A program made the position numbers and the translations under genes. Shown here piece after piece: positions 6,759-7,666 of a stretch of DNA of 7,666 nt (positions are counted from its first letter, which is position 1; every line of letters starts with the position of its first letter). The notes under the pieces are model-generated. The model searched no databases. It saw only the letters and a list, made by a program, of their open reading frames with translations, and was not told the DNA's origin. Source of the DNA: UBA5342 sp965662645 (lineage in GTDB: Bacteria > Bacteroidota > Bacteroidia > Bacteroidales > UBA5342); contig CBFIII010000105.1 of the NCBI GenBank assembly GCA_965662645.1, positions 1 to 7,666 on the forward strand. Direction: 5' to 3'.

Positions 6759-6767
6759 TATGCCAAA

Positions 6768-6886
6768 TAATACCAATTAAAATTTAAAATGAGCCTTAAC
6801 AGTTGGTGGTATTATGCCGATATAGAATTGATTGAGTTTTATAAGCGAAGCGAAATAAAGCACATTTCAATTCATAATCGGTATAA
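6768..6886. repeat. Fold-back block built of three copies of a ~24-bp unit
   Basis: Unit 1 (6768-6791, +) begins TAATACCAATTA; unit 3 (6863-6886, minus) begins TTATACCGATTA when read on the other strand; the two agree at 18 of 24 positions. A middle copy (from 6812, +) begins TTATGCCGATATAG and also pairs with unit 3. In addition ATAATACCA (6767-6775) is an exact inverted match of TGGTATTAT (6807-6815), so alternative hairpins compete. There is no coding potential. This looks like an independent repeat family lying within the larger element. Confidence 0.55.
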
Positions 6887-7036
6887 AAGCAAACACGTAG
6901 GAAAAATCAATTAAAATACATCTTTGCACTTTTGATTTTTATAAATAGTCTGTTATTACTTCTAAATTGTAAGCATAAACGGACTAATAATATATCTTTT
7001 TGTGGCTAGAATTTAATGTCGAACTCAGGTTATTAG

Positions 7037-7393
7037 TCTTGCATTATGGAATGCTCTAGAATAAACACACCGCAACCAGCAATATTTTTCCCCTAGCTAT
7101 CCCCTATAAATGATAAAGTGAAAGAAAAACGCAACCTATCAATTAATTTAATAAATGCATTAAGCTTTGCATAATATAATATACCTTTGGCAGTGAAATG
7201 ATTCACAAAGACGCATTTATCAATAATACTCAGCAATAATGAGAGTTTTCTTGTCTGTTTTTGCGTTAAATGCAATAAAAGCTGCCTGCTGATAAATGAG
7301 AGTTATACGTTGATATTGCGGGTATCGATACGTCTATCTTTGATCTAAAATAATTACAAATTCAGTTAATACTAACTAATAAAACCAAACACA
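7037..7393. other. Spacer upstream of the last gene
   Basis: I see no convincing gene in these 357 bases. A 60-codon minus-strand ORF (7093-7275) lacks a ribosome site and any recognisable domain. ATGAGAGTT occurs twice as a direct repeat (about 7228 and 7294). TACCTTTG at 7182-7189 fits TAnnTTTG but is 205 bases from the gene start. The better promoter candidate is at 7335. Confidence 0.45.
7335..7342 (+). promoter_or_regulatory. Candidate Bacteroidetes -7 box for the last gene
   Basis: TATCTTTG matches TAnnTTTG. A TTG at 7310-7312 lies 22 bases upstream, near the spacing expected for the -33 element. The box is 51 bases before the ATG at 7394, giving an A-rich leader of about 45 bases, typical of the phylum. 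Confidence 0.5.
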
Positions 7394-7666
7394 ATGAAGA
7401 AAACATTTCTTCTCGTGCTTGCGCTCACACCAGTATGGTTGTGTGCCCAACAGAAAGTCATCGAGCTCACACCTACCTCAGGTAGTATGTCGAGCTATGT
7501 ACTGAGCAACATTAGCAAGCAGACTTTTGAGTCTGGCAAGCTAGTTACCAACTTCAATGATGGAAGTATCGCCATCGAAACCACGCTCTCAGCACTAAGC
7601 AAAGTCACCTTTGGCACTAGTGTAGCGACTCAACTAGCAAGCGATGGCAGCTCCACAGATTACACC
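7394..7666 (+). CDS. Exported protein, N-terminal part (3'-truncated by window end)
   Basis: The frame is open for 91 codons from the ATG to the end of the window. Residues 1-18 are a signal peptide: MKK, a hydrophobic core, and a likely cleavage after LCA before QQK. Cys17 is preceded by Trp-Leu, so a lipobox is unlikely. The mature start carries two copies of a short motif, LSNISKQTF (37-45) and LSALSKVTF (65-73), each at the end of a predicted beta-strand stretch, with DGS (56-58) between them. This LS-x-I/L-x-K-x-TF pattern is common near the start of Bacteroidetes exported proteins, many of them T9SS or surface proteins; the function of the rest cannot be seen. GC content is visibly higher than in the neighbours: two lines of 60 bases counted by hand are 50% GC against 32% in a line of ovoA. 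The A-rich leader and the promoter box at 7335 support this start. Confidence 0.75.
   Translation, partial: MKKTFLLVLALTPVWLCAQQKVIELTPTSGSMSSYVLSNISKQTFESGKLVTNFNDGSIAIETTLSALSKVTFGTSVATQLASDGSSTDYT

Larger units (their letters stand above)
6645..7036. mobile_element. 392-bp MITE-like element with 28-bp terminal inverted repeats
   Basis: The left end starts CTATTAACCTGAGTTCGA (6645-6662) and the right end, read on the other strand from 7036, starts CTAATAACCTGAGTTCGA. The ends agree at 25 of 28 positions through TTAAATTC, then GGTCACA and TAGCCACA remain similar. There is no ORF of useful length, so it cannot encode its own transposase. No exact target duplication is visible; both flanks carry AAG next to the repeat when read inward. 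The interior holds two further fold-back blocks (6701-6758 and 6768-6886). A non-autonomous element is the simplest reading; the mobilising family is unknown. Confidence 0.65.

Noticed and set aside
6645..7036. CRISPR array
   Set aside because: The repeats are inverted and irregularly spaced, and there are no regular spacers or cas genes.
7093..7275. Minus-strand ORF of 60 codons in the last spacer
   Set aside because: No ribosome site or promoter box precedes it, the composition is that of AT-rich non-coding DNA, and no family is recognisable.

Overview
The window looks like a chromosomal segment of a Bacteroidetes bacterium, probably Bacteroidales/Marinilabiliales-like. The support is a surface protein with a C-terminal type IX secretion (T9SS) sorting domain, a PorT-like outer-membrane barrel protein, AT-rich gene leaders without strong Shine-Dalgarno sites, TAnnTTTG-type promoter boxes and overall AT-rich DNA. 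The order and genus are inference only. All recognisable genes lie on the + strand.

Layout: (1) 1-1611 is the 3' part of a large secreted surface protein with four 55-residue tandem repeats, an Ig-like segment and a T9SS sorting domain. (2) 1732-2637 is a signal-peptide-bearing outer-membrane beta-barrel protein, possibly co-transcribed with the first gene. (3) 2638-3109 is non-coding and holds two degenerate copies of a structured repeat; the second lies inside a 181-bp element with perfect 12-bp terminal inverted repeats. (4) 3110-5209 is ovoA, the three-domain ovothiol biosynthesis enzyme, followed by a hairpin/T-run terminator at 5268-5298. (5) 5299-5970 is non-coding and contains a REPIN-like 161-bp palindromic pair and a candidate promoter. 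(6) 5971-6396 is a HIT-family nucleotide hydrolase/transferase. (7) 6397-7393 is about 1 kb without a credible gene, rich in nested inverted repeats, including a 392-bp MITE-like element with 28-bp terminal inverted repeats. (8) 7394-7666 is the start of a secreted protein with clearly higher GC; it runs off the window.

The genes do not form one pathway. The first two are cell-envelope genes. ovoA and the HIT gene are separate cytoplasmic functions, each flanked by repeat-rich spacers. The last gene starts another exported protein. The most unusual part is the density of different fold-back elements in the spacers (about 2650-3080, 5550-5715 and 6480-7040). They look like non-autonomous mobile or structured-RNA elements, and no transposase is present here. 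I see no convincing new multi-gene system.
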